Source: Chondrosia reniformis
Lineage: Eukaryota; Porifera; Demospongiae; Chondrillida; Chondrillidae
DNA length: 64,000 nt
NCBI GenBank assembly: GCA_947172415.1
Contig: OX359197.1
Location: 4,154,001 to 4,218,000, forward strand
Direction: 5' to 3'
Shown piece after piece: positions 44,608 through 54,917 of the stretch. Position 1 is the stretch's first letter. The number at the start of each line of letters is the position of its first letter. A program made the translations under genes and the position numbers. A model generated the notes under the pieces. That model had not been told where the DNA came from. It saw only the letters and a list, made by a program, of their open reading frames with translations, and made no database searches.

Positions 44608-44905
44608 AATGGCTGTGAACGAAGAGGTCTACATTATTCAAGCTTCGAGGCTATCACGTTTACAAGAACCTATGGAAGCTTGTATCAGCGAGAGGCTTAG
44701 CTGCAAAAAGGAATTTGAAGAGAATAACGTTCGTGATCCTTACTGCTTTGGAGTACTTCAAAAGTGACATAGGTCCTATAGACGCGCGGTCAAAAGAAAG
44801 CTTCCACTTTGAAAAAATGGCGATATTGTCAGAATGTGTGCTTAAGAATTTGCTAGCAAGTCGTATGAAACAAAAATCTGAAAGATTTAAGAATTGGCGG
44901 AATTG
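44608..44905 (+). pseudogene. HIRAN-domain relic
   Basis: Across three frames the plus strand gives, in order, LRGYHVYKNLWKLVSA, CKKEFEENNVRDPYCFGVLQ and SDIGPIDARSK. This follows the HIRAN layout (G-Y-H-x-Y-x-x-x-W, then an acidic N-x-x-D-x-x-A/x-x-V turn, then a G-x-I/V strand) as read in the better copy at 51645. Frames change at about 44660 and 44757. No transposase is visible next to it. Confidence 0.45.
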
Positions 44906-45159
44906 ATTAAAGCTTTAATGTTAAGTACAGTTGAGTTAATGAAGAATGTGTGCACCTTTTCATTTTAACAACAGCATGTATTCTTTGGGACCAAAATCTG
45001 CTAGAGAATCTCTTGGATAAATCAAGCCAAATGACACAGATAATAAGATGGTACGGAGCAAGTTTGGACAGTTTCTTCTGCTGCATGCCTTCAAGAATCC
45101 TGGACTACTTAAAACAAAAGTTATTAAGCTTTAAGCCTGAAAGAATGAAAGCTGTTATT

Positions 45160-48100
45160 TAAGTAAAAGGCGCACATCCTCTATATTAAATCACTCATTT
45201 AGATATTTAACACCCATCGTGAATATTTATGGACAGACAATGACGTCAGTCATAGACAAAATTATCCAGGTACAAAGAATTCGCGAATGTTCAGCTATTC
45301 GCGGAATTCATGTAAATTTTGTCCCTTTGAAAATTTCACGTTATATAGTGTTTGATTGAATTGACTTTGTTCGTGGACTATCGAATCGGATCACGGTGCA
45401 ATACATTACATTGGAGGTCCTGCCGAGATTTCGACTGAAGCATCGAGGAAGATGAATCTGAATGAGCTAGACAGACGAGGTAAGCAACCCGCTGCGAGTG
45501 TGTGGGCGCAACAAGGTTTACTGCTGAACTGAAGACGACTCAAGACCATTTACCTCAGGCTAATCTTCTACCGGCTCCGCTGATGAGTTCAGGCAGATGG
45601 CGAAAGGCAAATTTACTGAACGCAGAAGGGAGGCCAAGTGGTCATCGCCGGGGACAGGGAGGAGAGCGACTAGGAAATCGTTCAGTTCCAGGATGTGGTT
45701 GGAGTGTTCCTAGAGGTGCGGCCAGTAGTGAATGACAGCCCTCAGGAGGAATGTGACAATCTGGAATCCACGGAGGATGTGGAAGTCCTACGGGAGTCTC
45801 TCAAGAACTGTACTGGCCCAGTAAGATTTTGAGATAGAGGATCTTAGGCATAGGCCTAGTGAGTTAGAGGGGAGATCCCAGGGTGTTGTTTCAGGGGCTC
45901 CACTTAAAGGGGAACATGACTGGGTGTCACATGTGTCACCTGTTCGCAGAGGGAAAGCACCACCTGTGAACACATTCAAGCCCGGGAGAGGATCCAGAAT
46001 TCCTCATTGATGATTGGCTGCCGTTCCTGCAGCGAACCTCCGAATGGAATGGTTGGACCCAGCTGCTATTGCAATTGGTGGGGCATCTTAGAGGACGTGC
46101 TCTTCAGGAGTGGAATCTGCTCAGCAATGGTGATAGAGCCTCCTATTTGGGGCTGTAGAGGCCCTACACACCCCGTTGGACCCAGGCAATAGAATTCTGG
46201 CAGCCCAAGACTTTAGGCACTCTCAACATATGGAGAGCGAGTCAGTGAAGAACTTGGTCAGGAGATTGGAGCGGACTTTTCAAACAGTTTACGGGAGAGA
46301 TGCATTGGCCGGAGAGACCAGGGATGCTCTCTTGCATGGTCAATTTGCAGGAAGGCCTTGGTTTCAAGCTGATGAAGGAACCAGCAATGTCCATAACACT
46401 GTCATTCAAGGAACTCTGCGTTACAGCCTGTAATGAGGTCAAGAGATTAAAGTAATAAAAGAAGTGTATGCAGCTGCAGAAACCCCAACCCAGCAAGAAG
46501 GTTGTGACTGAAGGGCCAGCATCACCAGAGAAGCAACCATCTTAAAGGCCGATCACTTTAACAGGAGGGAGTGGTAAAAGATGTTATCAATGTGGCCAGG
46601 TTGGGTACTTAGCCAATGACTGCAGAGCTGGCAAGACGGAGAGCAAAGGGCAAAGGCCAACAAGCAGGAAGGAACCTTCAGCTAGCACTAAGGCAGTCAC
46701 AGCCCAGGAACAGACACAGACACAATCACCTTCCAGATCAATTGATCAGCAGGACGAACTGACTAACATTGATGGGAGTGAATGCCATCACCATGCTGGA
46801 TACCTTTGCAATACCCCGCATCGACGACTTGCTGGACCAGTTGGGGAAGTCCAAGTTCTTTTCTATATTTGTCCTTGGGTCAGGATTCTGGCAGATTAGG
46901 GTGCATGAGGATTCTAGAGAGAAGACCGCATTTGCCACACCGCAAGGATTATTCGAGTTCAGAGTGATGCCATTTGGATTGTAAATTCTCCTGCAGTGTT
47001 CCAGTGTTTGATGCAGAGAGCATTGATGGGAGTGAATCCAGATGATGGGCCAGACTTTGCGTCAGTTTATATTGATGACGTGCTGGTATTTTCTGAGACA
47101 CTGGAGGAGCCACTTTCGCCAAGTCATCGGTCGGCTCAAAGAGTCAGATCTGAAACTCAAGCCCTCTAAATGCAAGTTTGTACGAAGTGAAGTGGAGTAT
47201 ATACCTAGGTCATCTCATCACTCCTGATGGTGTCAAGCCTAACCCAAAGTTAGTAGAAGCAGTCAGAGAATTAGCCACTCCTTAGAGCGTCAAGGAAGTT
47301 GGGTGTTTCTTGGGATTTGCATTGTATTACAGTAAGTTTGTGCCACAATTAGCAAAGATTGCAGAGCCACTCCATCACCTCACCAGGAAGGAAACCAGGT
47401 TCTATTGGTCACCGGAATGCCAACAGTCCTTTGAAAACCTTAAAGCAAGGTTGAGCGAAGCACCGATTCTAGCCTACCCTTCATTTGAGTGTGATTTTGT
47501 TTTGGAGACTGACGCCAGTCTGTCAGGCTTGGGGGCGGTGCTCTCTCAAGAGCAGTCTGATGGGAAGTCGCATCCTATAGCATATGTTAGCAGGGCACTT
47601 GCCCCTCCTGAAAAGAACTATAGGATTACTGACCTAGAGACACTGGCAGTTGTATGGGTTATGTCCCATTTTCATTACTATCTGTATGGACACCGAGTCA
47701 CTGTTTACACTGATCACTCAGCTGTTCGAGCAGTTCTAGAAGCCCCAAACCCTACCGGGAAGCATGCAAGATAGTTGATTAGAGTTTATGGAAGGGGTAT
47801 TAAGGAAGTTAAATTTGTGTACCACCCAGGGAAGGAGAATGCTAACGCAGATCCCCTTTCTAGGGGCCCAAAGCCAACAGTTGTGAAAGAAGCAGTACAG
47901 CAGGATGGAGTTGCAGCAATTACCGCATGTGGATCCGCTGCGCAGGATATCCAGTCCCTGTTGGAGGCTGACCCAAGTACAGCTGTTGGTGAAAGCATGG
48001 ACCTAACAAGTGAGCAGAAGAAGGACACACTGTTGAAGGAAATGATCCACTATTTAGAGAAAGGCGGACTGCCCAAAGATGGAAGGAGAGCGAGGCAGAT

Positions 48101-48498
48101 AGCAGCCCAAGGGCCATCGAGGTGTTCTGTATTTTGTGGACTAGTGTGGTGGACACAAGAGAATGGTCCTGCCAGATCATCTCCAAAGAGATGTAATGGG
48201 GCAGACTCACGGCGGGCCATGTGGGGGCCACTTCTCTGGTAACCGACTGTACACCACATTAGCACGTAAGTGGTATTGGGATGGAATGTATAAGGATACC
48301 ATGCAGTACTGCAGGAGTTGCCCCCAGTGTGCCATCGTGTCAGGCGTGGGTTGCAACACCACACCACCTCTACACCCCATATCAGTCCAACGGCCCTTTC
48401 AAATTCTAGGAGTGGATGTAATGAACTTACCTGTTACAGAAAGAGGCAACCGACATGTGGTGGTATTCCAGGATTTCTTTACTAAATGGCCATTATAG
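45160..48498 (+). mobile_element. Ty3/gypsy LTR retrotransposon, decayed and 3' truncated
   Basis: Order: candidate 5' LTR (up to 45410), primer site, gag-like pieces, zinc knuckle, RT, RNase H, integrase. The gag-derived frame at 46176-46433 is followed by CYQCGQVGYLANDC (46580-46621), a CCHC knuckle in which the histidine position is Tyr. Protease and the RT N terminus are missing. In RT the first catalytic Asp is absent (SIFVLGSGFWQIRV where D is expected), while YIDDVLVF is present. RNase H (47310-47774) has TDASLSGLGAVLS and the frame ends in a TAG. The integrase start has the HHCC finger (HGGPCGGHF...CRSCPQC) and breaks at 48498. No 3' LTR seen. Inactive. Confidence 0.8.
45241..45433 (+). 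promoter_or_regulatory. Candidate LTR promoter and tRNA-Gln-type primer binding site
   Basis: TGACGTCA (45241-45248) is a perfect CRE/ATF palindrome, followed by a GAATTCGCGAAT inverted repeat (45279-45310) and TATATA at 45342-45347. The putative LTR ends ...TTACA at 45410. 45412 onward, TGGAGGTCCTGCCGAGATTT, is close to the complement of a tRNA-Gln 3' end, as in a primer binding site. The LTR start was not found, so the LTR call is tentative. Confidence 0.45.
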
Positions 48499-48539
48499 TA
48501 TTTCCTTACACAAGGACAAAAAAGGCCAAGGTGAATAGG

Positions 48540-48691
48540 TAATTGGTAAATATATAAAATATTAAAATTACAATCAAGTACTACACAGTACAAGTTACAA
48601 ATTTATGAGGTCCAAGTGACTATATAATATTAAAATTACAATCAAGTACTAGCTACACATGCAGTGCAAGTTACAAATTTAAAGAGATCCA
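48540..48691. repeat. ~72-bp tandem duplication
   Basis: AATATTAAAATTACAATCAAGTACTA...AAGTTACAAATTTA occurs at 48555-48605 and again at 48627-48681, with CTACACATGCAGTGC inserted in the second. Non-coding. Confidence 0.8.
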
Positions 48692-48850
48692 AGGGACCCA
48701 TAGGATAATCAGCATTTTAAACAGTACAAGACTTTAGTCACACTGTTGCAGGCTTTGAAATGCTCAACTACTGCATAGAGAGAAGTAGTTGATACAGATC
48801 ATCTAATTGCAAGGTAGAACACATGGCCTACCAATTACCTTTTCACACCT

Positions 48851-49070
48851 TAGTGTAGACTGAAGATGATGCATCTGCATGCTATATATCAACAAAGGTT
48901 CCAGTCTTAAAGGGGTCTCAGCAAATAATCACAGCAGATTTGATTTGAGGGAGCTAGGATACTGACGGTTGGTTGCATGCATTCGCATAATCAACAAGGT
49001 TAGAGACCATTTAGTAACTTGCACACAAGGGACATCATTTGACATACGTTTATAAAGGCCTTTTATATCC
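48851..49070. repeat. Dispersed repeat B, copy 1 (copy 2 at 52313-52500)
   Basis: TAGACTGAAGATGATGCATCTGCATG, then TATCAACAAAG, AATAATCAC, AGATTTGATT, GAGGGAGCTAGGA, TACTGACGGTTGG, TGCATTC, TAGAGACCATTT, GTAACTTGCACACAAGG and TATAAAGGCCTTTTATATCC. The same words in the same order and orientation occur at 52313-52500, immediately right of the pogo element. Confidence 0.75.
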
Positions 49071-49206
49071 TTGTGTACATAAAAAACCTCAGACTCATAA
49101 CGAAGTAGTGGTGGATAATAATCCATAATTGTAGCATAGTCTTGGAAAGGTATCAGGTGCATAAAAATGGCTTCTTGTTTATTGACTATAGTGGTGGAGA
49201 CCTTAC

Positions 49207-49612
49207 TGGCTTCCAAGTGAGAGTATTCTGCACTCAGGTCTTCTATCACCAGACCTGCAGAGTGGATCTTCTCAGATTCAAATATGCTGACTAGCCCAAA
49301 CCAGTCAGGAACCCCATAGTTACCGATTTAGGGATTGGTAAGAATGAGAATTTGAGATTTATAGGACAGGTCTGTTAAAGAGTCCAGATATCCCACAATT
49401 CCAGTCTGAAAAACTGCACGTACTTAGAAGAAACCAGTCATCTATTGCATGCAGCTATATATGAATATCAATATATAGGTCTGATGGTACCGTTACCGTT
49501 ATTCAACTTACCTACTTCTCCTGGGACACTTTTCTCTGCTCCAAATACGACTCTTTCGTAGGAGCTCCCATGCATCATCCAGGATCAAGTGTCCGATCTC
49601 CTTTGCCACCAT
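49207..49612 (-). pseudogene. CAD: CAD / carbamoyl-phosphate synthetase small-domain pseudogene (two exons)
   Basis: Minus strand. Exon 49612-49512 starts ATG (MVAKEIGHLILDDAWEL), has a one-base insertion, then FGAEKSVPGEV and the donor GTAAGT. Exon 49413-49207 joins in phase 1 as [29 protein letters not shown], an in-frame TAA, IGNYGVPDWFGLVS, IFESEKIHSAGLVIEDLS and EYSHLEAS, then GTAAGG. These are the first ~105 residues of the glutamine-amidotransferase-side small domain of CPSase, the N terminus of CAD in animal pyrimidine synthesis. The catalytic Cys and the rest are absent. A retained intron shows a DNA-level duplication, not retroposition. Confidence 0.75.
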
Positions 49613-50021
49613 TTCTACATAAACACGTGTGCTACCTAGTTTATGACATCCTCTCACAAGCCTTAGTATACAGTAAAACCTACGAACAAAGGACACATCA
49701 GGGGACGGCGATTTGTCCTTTGTAGAGAGGTTGTCCTCTTCTCAGAGGTTTGTCTATAACCTACTAGAATGTCCTTGAAATGTGATATCATAATAAAATC
49801 ATACATATATAATGATAATAACTTTCACGTTAAATAATTTTAACAGAAGTTTCAGAAGTACATGACAAATAAATGCATGTTATAGTAGACTAATGAAAAC
49901 ATCAATTCTTAACACTACTGAGCCAGGAGGTGAGGGTGGTTTGTCTGGCTGCTGCTAGTTGTAAACCTGAAACGTTGTCTACAACAGACCCTATACTGTC
50001 AGAGCTTCTTTAACATGTCCT

Positions 50022-51499
50022 TTAGTTTCCTTGAACTTCTTCTAAAAATTCATTTGCTCCCTTATATGTCTTTACCTTTGGTGGAGGATTATCATCCATA
50101 TCTTCTTGCTCCTCTTTCTCCTCATTGTCTGATACTTCTTCAACCTCCTGACCAAGATTTTTGAAGAAAGTGCTTTCCCAGCTGTTGTCATTAATGTCTC
50201 TACATACTGCTAGATCTTCATCCCCATTAATGTACTCCTCCAATGGACAAGCTTCATGACCACTCATGGTTTTATCAATGAGACTCTGAAGTGCCACACA
50301 CTCATCAGCTTCTGAAAATGGGTCTTCCTCATCACGTTCAATAACAGCCATGTCCAAATCAAGAATACCAGCCTTACGAAAACACTTCCAGATTGTTTCC
50401 TCTTCAACTAAAGACCATGCCATGGCAATCCACCTAACTGCTAAAGAAAATTAATTGATTTACTAACATCACTAGCACTATCACACTTGTCAATCTTTGC
50501 AAGAATGTACCTCAAAAAAAGGTTGTGATAGTGGACATTGAAATTTTGGATTATCCCAAGATCAAGCGGCTGGAGCTTTGATGTTGTATTGGCTGAAAGA
50601 AAGCAGACTTTTATGTTGCTAAACTTTGTTTTTAGATCTTTAGGATGGCAACCGGCATTATCCATCAGTAAGATGATAGAACGGCTACTACTGGACAAGC
50701 GATGATTTAATTTAGTGAGTATTGATTCCAAGATCTTACCATCCATCCACACTTTTTTCTGGCTATAATAATCAACAGGTAAAAGAGCTTTGTCAAATTT
50801 TTTTAGACATCTTGGATTTTCTGCTTTCCAAATCACAACTGGCCTCTCTTTTTTCCCAGATGCAGTGACGAAAAAGGCAACCGTAAATCGTTTGCTTTTC
50901 CTTCCTCCCCTACATTCTTTTCCCTTTACCCCGAACCCATGGTCGGGAAATGCTTTCCAAAATAGCCCCGTCTCATCAATGTTCCATATATCATCTCTAG
51001 CATAACCTGCAACAAGTTCAGGAAGCCTCTCTCTCCAGGAATCAACAGTAGGTCCTTGTACATCCCCTGATTCTCCACTGATTCGTAGCTGTTTTATATT
51101 ATATCTTTTTTCCATTTTTCTTAGCAGCCATTAGACCCCTTAAAATCATGCTTTCCAAGACAAGTAGCAATCTGTCTTGCCTTTTCGGCTAGCTGAGGAC
51201 CCATAGGAAAGATGTTTTTAGAACAAGCAAGGATATACCAACCGTAAAGGGATTATTAACATCAGCATCAGATTGCTGACCATATCTTTTACTGGTAAGT
51301 ACCCTGATACTTGAAGCATTGGACTCGTATAAAGACAGTATGGACTCCTTGTGTTTAATTTTTTTGCAATTTGAGTTCTTCCACAATCAAACTGTTCTGC
51401 CACTTCTCATATGCCCATACCTCGATTCTTCTCAGCTGTCTTTATAACTTCTACTTTCTTCTTCAGGTTCAGGTAGTTCCTCTTGGGCTTTGAAGCCAT
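50022..51499 (-). pseudogene. pogo/Tigger transposase (CENP-B-like DDD), broken
   Basis: Start ATG at 51499 (MASKPKRNYLNLKKKVEVIK), the DNA-binding helix-turn-helix, interrupted by TGA where the frame reads GMGI-stop-EVAEQF, and a shift at about 51345. The main frame 51115-50441 holds the catalytic core: IWNIDETGLFWKAF (first D), SIILLMDNAGCHPKDL (second D) and SKLQPLDLGIIQNFN (third D; DD32D spacing as in pogo). After another shift, 50423-50022 is an acidic C-terminal tail (PLEEYINGDED, NEEKEEQEDMDDNPPP). About three lesions separate it from a full protein. Confidence 0.8.
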
Positions 51500-51644
51500 A
51501 CTGCGCACAGTTGTTACAAAATTCTACACAAAAATGCCACAAAATACTGTGGAGACTAACACGTGGCTCAGGTTATTTTGAAACCTGCAAGGGTCAAAGG
51601 CCAGGATATTAAAAGTGCATATATAATATTGATTTGCTGAAGAA

Positions 51645-52043
51645 ATGGCTAGTCAGATCGCCGCTACTGGAGAGCTACATGTTGTAGAGTTTCAGTCATA
51701 CGTGAGGGGCTACCATGCCTATGTGGATAGTTGGACTCCCATTGCTGGACAGGCACTTGTACTGAAGTGAGAACCAACCAATAGCCACGATGTACATGCA
51801 GTGGCCATATATTATGATAACCACATTGTTGGGCATATTCCTTACAATATAGCGCCAAAGGTGTCAGCATTTCTGAGGAGGGACGTCAACAAGGGTTTTG
51901 CTGAGGTCACTGGAGACAAAGTCAACCGAGGGGCTGGGTATGGACTGGAGGTCCCGTGTACCTACCGTTTGTATGGACCCAAGGCCCACGTTGATAAAAT
52001 GAAGGAATTCGTTGACTCTGTACGATCCGCTCGACATCTGTAG
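51645..52043 (+). pseudogene. HIRAN-domain ORF inside the pogo element (one in-frame stop)
   Basis: ATG at 51645 to TAG at 52043, 133 codons including TGA at 51768. It reads VRGYHAYVDSWTPIAGQAL, stop, EPTNSHDVHAVAIYYDNHIV then GHIPYNIAP, FLRRDVNKGF and GLEVPCTYRLYG. The pattern G-x-x-x-Y...W-x-P...L-x-x-x-x-E-P-x-N-x-x-D-x-x-A-V-A-V...V-G-x-I-P matches the HIRAN domain of HLTF/Rad5, which binds 3' DNA ends. Position 42 would normally be Arg before EPTN; TGA is one change from CGA. It is 145 bp from and divergent to the transposase, within the element's inverted repeats. Confidence 0.7.
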
Positions 52044-52312
52044 CTATTTTATGTAGCTAGATACTTATGACTATATGTTAATTTTGTTCACTGTACTATT
52101 ATCATTTTATTGTATTAGTTAGCAAATGGACGCCGTGTCCGTATATTACGGGTGATCCCTTGGTCAGTGTCCATTGTCCGGAGTTCGGAGGTGCCGCTAC
52201 TCGGAGGTTCGAAATGTACTAGTTCTATGGGGAAGTCAATCGGGGACGTAAGATTTGTCTGCTGTACAGAGGTTGTCCACTTTTCGGAGAGTCCGCTATT
52301 AGAGGTTTTACT

Positions 52313-52500
52313 GTAGACTGAAGACACTGCATCTGCATGCCAGTATCAACAAAAATTCCAGCCAATAATCACTACAGATTTGATTAACCTTGAGAGGGAG
52401 CTAGGAATACCGACAGTTGGTTTTATGCATTCACATAAACTGGGTGAGAGACCATTTGGTATACGTAATTTGCACACAAGGACATAAAAGGCCTTAGTAT
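52313..52500. repeat. Dispersed repeat B, copy 2
   Basis: See 48851-49070. It starts exactly at the TA duplication right of the pogo element, with TAGACTGAAGACACTGCATC. Confidence 0.7.
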
Positions 52501-52504
52501 ATCA

Positions 52505-52990
52505 TGATATGTATGTAGTATGTCACAGAAGATCAAGATAAAGATAAAGAAAAAGACTCCCAGGATCACTAATGAAGGGTGGAATTCCCAGAAAGGGCTG
52601 TCTGACCCAGTGGAGAAGAAGATAAAAGAAGGAAGAATAGACTCCTGTATCTTCATCCAAAGCTCTCTTCAAGTTTAGTTCCCCTATATAGGCTCTTTTA
52701 CAGAATAGGCGTAGCATATAGGAAAATGGTATAGTTTTTCATGTACAATGTCCCTTAAAATAATACTGCTGGTTAATTATAATCAAACAAAAAGGTGTTC
52801 TGGGAGCTTAAAAAGGTAAAAATGCATTTGTAATGAAGTACTCACAAAAGATCAAGAAGAGAAAGATTCCCAGGATCAAGAAGAAGAAAACGTTTCCCAG
52901 GGTCATTGAAGAATTAGAAGGGTGGAACTCCCAGAAACAGCTGTCTGGCCCAGTGGTGCAAAAGAATAAAGAGAAGACTCTTGTACTTGT
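52505..52990 (+). repeat. Two further copies of the inverted-repeat family at 6940-8875
   Basis: 52505-52740 contains CACAGAAGATCAAGATAAAG, GAAGGGTGGAATTCCCAGAA, CCAGTGGAGAAGAAGAT and CAGAATAGGC, in the same orientation as the 8640-8875 arm. 52840-52990 is a shorter, divergent copy (GAAGGGTGGAACTCCCAGAA). It abuts the receptor transmembrane exon. Confidence 0.7.
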
Positions 52991-53021
52991 ATTCTTAATA
53001 TATATTACATTTAACAAATAG

Positions 53022-53762
53022 GACCTGCTGCATCAATCAATCAATGGTTACTATACCAGTGGAGTTGTTGGTGGAGTTGTTGGTGGAGTTGTTGGAGGGG
53101 CAGTACTAACCTCTATTGTTGCTGTTCTAATATTTGTCCTCATTATGAGAAGTATGAAGGAGAGATTTAGTCATAAAGAAAATAAGAATAAGAATGAATA
53201 TAAGTAGTAAGTTATATAACATGTACGTACATGCAATAGAATGAAGGTTTATGTAATTAGTTATGTACAGGCATAAACAATACATAATCTAACAAGTATA
53301 AAGGAGTCTAAAATTTATAAAATTCATATATAATGAGTATACATTTATTTATATATTAATTCAATTATTGATATTAAGAATTCTTAATTAAAAATAGTGT
53401 GCTAAAAGAATTCAATTCAATCCCCTCAGAACTAACTTGCATTATGTAAACTGTTTTCAAACCTAAGGCTGCCTATATATTCCCTCTTTACAACTTTTAG
53501 ATGATAGACATCCAAGATGAATAAGATACTGTTTTTCTGCCATCTTTACTCTTAGGGAAGACTATACTCTCTGATAAGACATGTATAGATGATTATTTGT
53601 GAAAGTTTACATACAATGCAATATTGCAATCCATATGTATCTACTTCCTCTGTCCCCTAGAGCGCTAGTGTAGATCTACATCAGAACCCAGCTTATGCTT
53701 CTACCATGACAAAGGATAAAACTGACAGTGCAAATGAAGTTGTATATGAAATGTGTGCGTGA
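53022..53762 (+). pseudogene. Receptor transmembrane and tail module, copy A (orphan exons)
   Basis: Exons 53022-53206 and 53663-53762 (stop TGA). The first encodes a short ectodomain end, a glycine/valine-repeat GVVGGVVGGVVGG running into LTSIVAVLIFVLIM, a single transmembrane helix, then a basic stretch (RSMKERFSHKENKNKNEYK). The second encodes YASVDLHQNPAYAST and SANEVVYEMCA-stop, a tail with NPxY and V-V-Y-E motifs of the kind bound by PTB/SH2 domains. No FN3 or other ectodomain exon is recognisable upstream within 14 kb, so this appears to be a partial duplicate of 58056-60478. It could be alive only if upstream exons lie unrecognised. Confidence 0.55.
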
Positions 53763-54917
53763 ACAGTGTCCATTATGTACTAAGTATTTACTGTTAAAAA
53801 CAACTGTTTTAAGCTCTAATAATCTGTATTCTCTTTCTTGTTGTTGAAAGTATATTGAAAAGATATTAAAGAAAGCCTTATGCACCATTACTACGTAGTT
53901 AAGTAGATAACAGAATATTTTAAATCTTTTATATACGGTGCAATATATGCAGACTGTTGTTTGTGAGAATTCCCCCATTCTCTTATCATTTCACCCTAGC
54001 TTAGTCTACTTCAACTCTTCTGAGCACAAAAAGAATACTTTGTTGCAGTTACTGAAGTTGGCTATAAGGATGAGCACTTATATGACATTGTAACTTAACT
54101 TGCTAAATACGTATGTACACATACGTAGTGTACATGTATTACCAAATTTGTAGCTGAGTCTTAGACTACTCTACCTACATTAAATAGTCAATCTCGCATT
54201 GGTTAAATATACGTATACATACATACGTACGTACGTATATGTAAAAACCTATATATATAATGACTTTTTGCATGCCTGCTCAACTTGTTGATTCGTTGTC
54301 AGCATGAATTATTTAAGGATCACAGCAATACATTCCTCTTCATTTTCAATGAAATATAATTAGAAAAAATAATTGTATGTACTTTGTTAACGTCACTTTT
54401 GAATGTACATTCACACTAAACTGACACATATAAATAAGGAACATTATGAAATTCTTAAATTTAGTGCCAATGAAATACCTTAATTCTGTTAGTGAACTAT
54501 AGTAACCACACACTTAACCAAAACCACTAAAAGCTGAACAATAAGGTAATACTTTATTACTTTTCGATTGCAATTTACTAAATGTCTAATAAACTTTTCT
54601 ATACATGCACACATATATACGAGACTTTAATGAGCATATATAGGCTGGGATTATATAATTAGATATTATATAAAATGGGTTTACTTGAGGATTTGGACTT
54701 GTAACTCTTTCATTATTCAGTGAGACTGTTTACCAGGTTAGACCTTAATAACTTGACTATACTAATATAAGGAAGGCAAACATGTAAAGAGATAAACCAG
54801 ACAATCTATATGCATGATTGTATACCTATTACCTATTTTGAACTCCTAAAATTGTTCTTACCTTATTAAAACTATTAAGTTTAGTATATATAATATGCCT
54901 GATCCTCCGATCCATGC
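53763..54917. other. 3' sequence duplicated with copy B, then AT-rich intergenic
   Basis: 53840-54000 (AAGTAGATAACAGAATATTTT, then CAGACTGTTGTTTGTGAGAATTC) matches 61105-61190, so the duplication extends beyond the coding exons. No other gene. Confidence 0.55.

Larger units (their letters stand above)
49671..52312 (-). mobile_element. Full-length pogo/Tigger-type element carrying a HIRAN ORF
   Basis: The ends CAGTAAAACCTACGAACAAAGG (49671) and its inverse ...GAGGTTTTACTG (52312) are flanked by TA on both sides. Sub-terminal words GTCCTTTGTAGAGAGGTTGTCC / GGTTGTCCACTTTTCGGAGAG also match. 2642 bp. The transposase is on the minus strand (51499-50022) and a HIRAN ORF is on the plus strand (51645-52043), divergent from a shared ~145-bp spacer. 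Confidence 0.85.

Noticed and set aside
48929-49206. Minus-strand open frame running on from the CAD-like exon (HLIPFQDYATIMDYY...)
   Set aside because: The CAD match stops at a GTAAGG donor; the rest overlaps dispersed repeat B and matches nothing.
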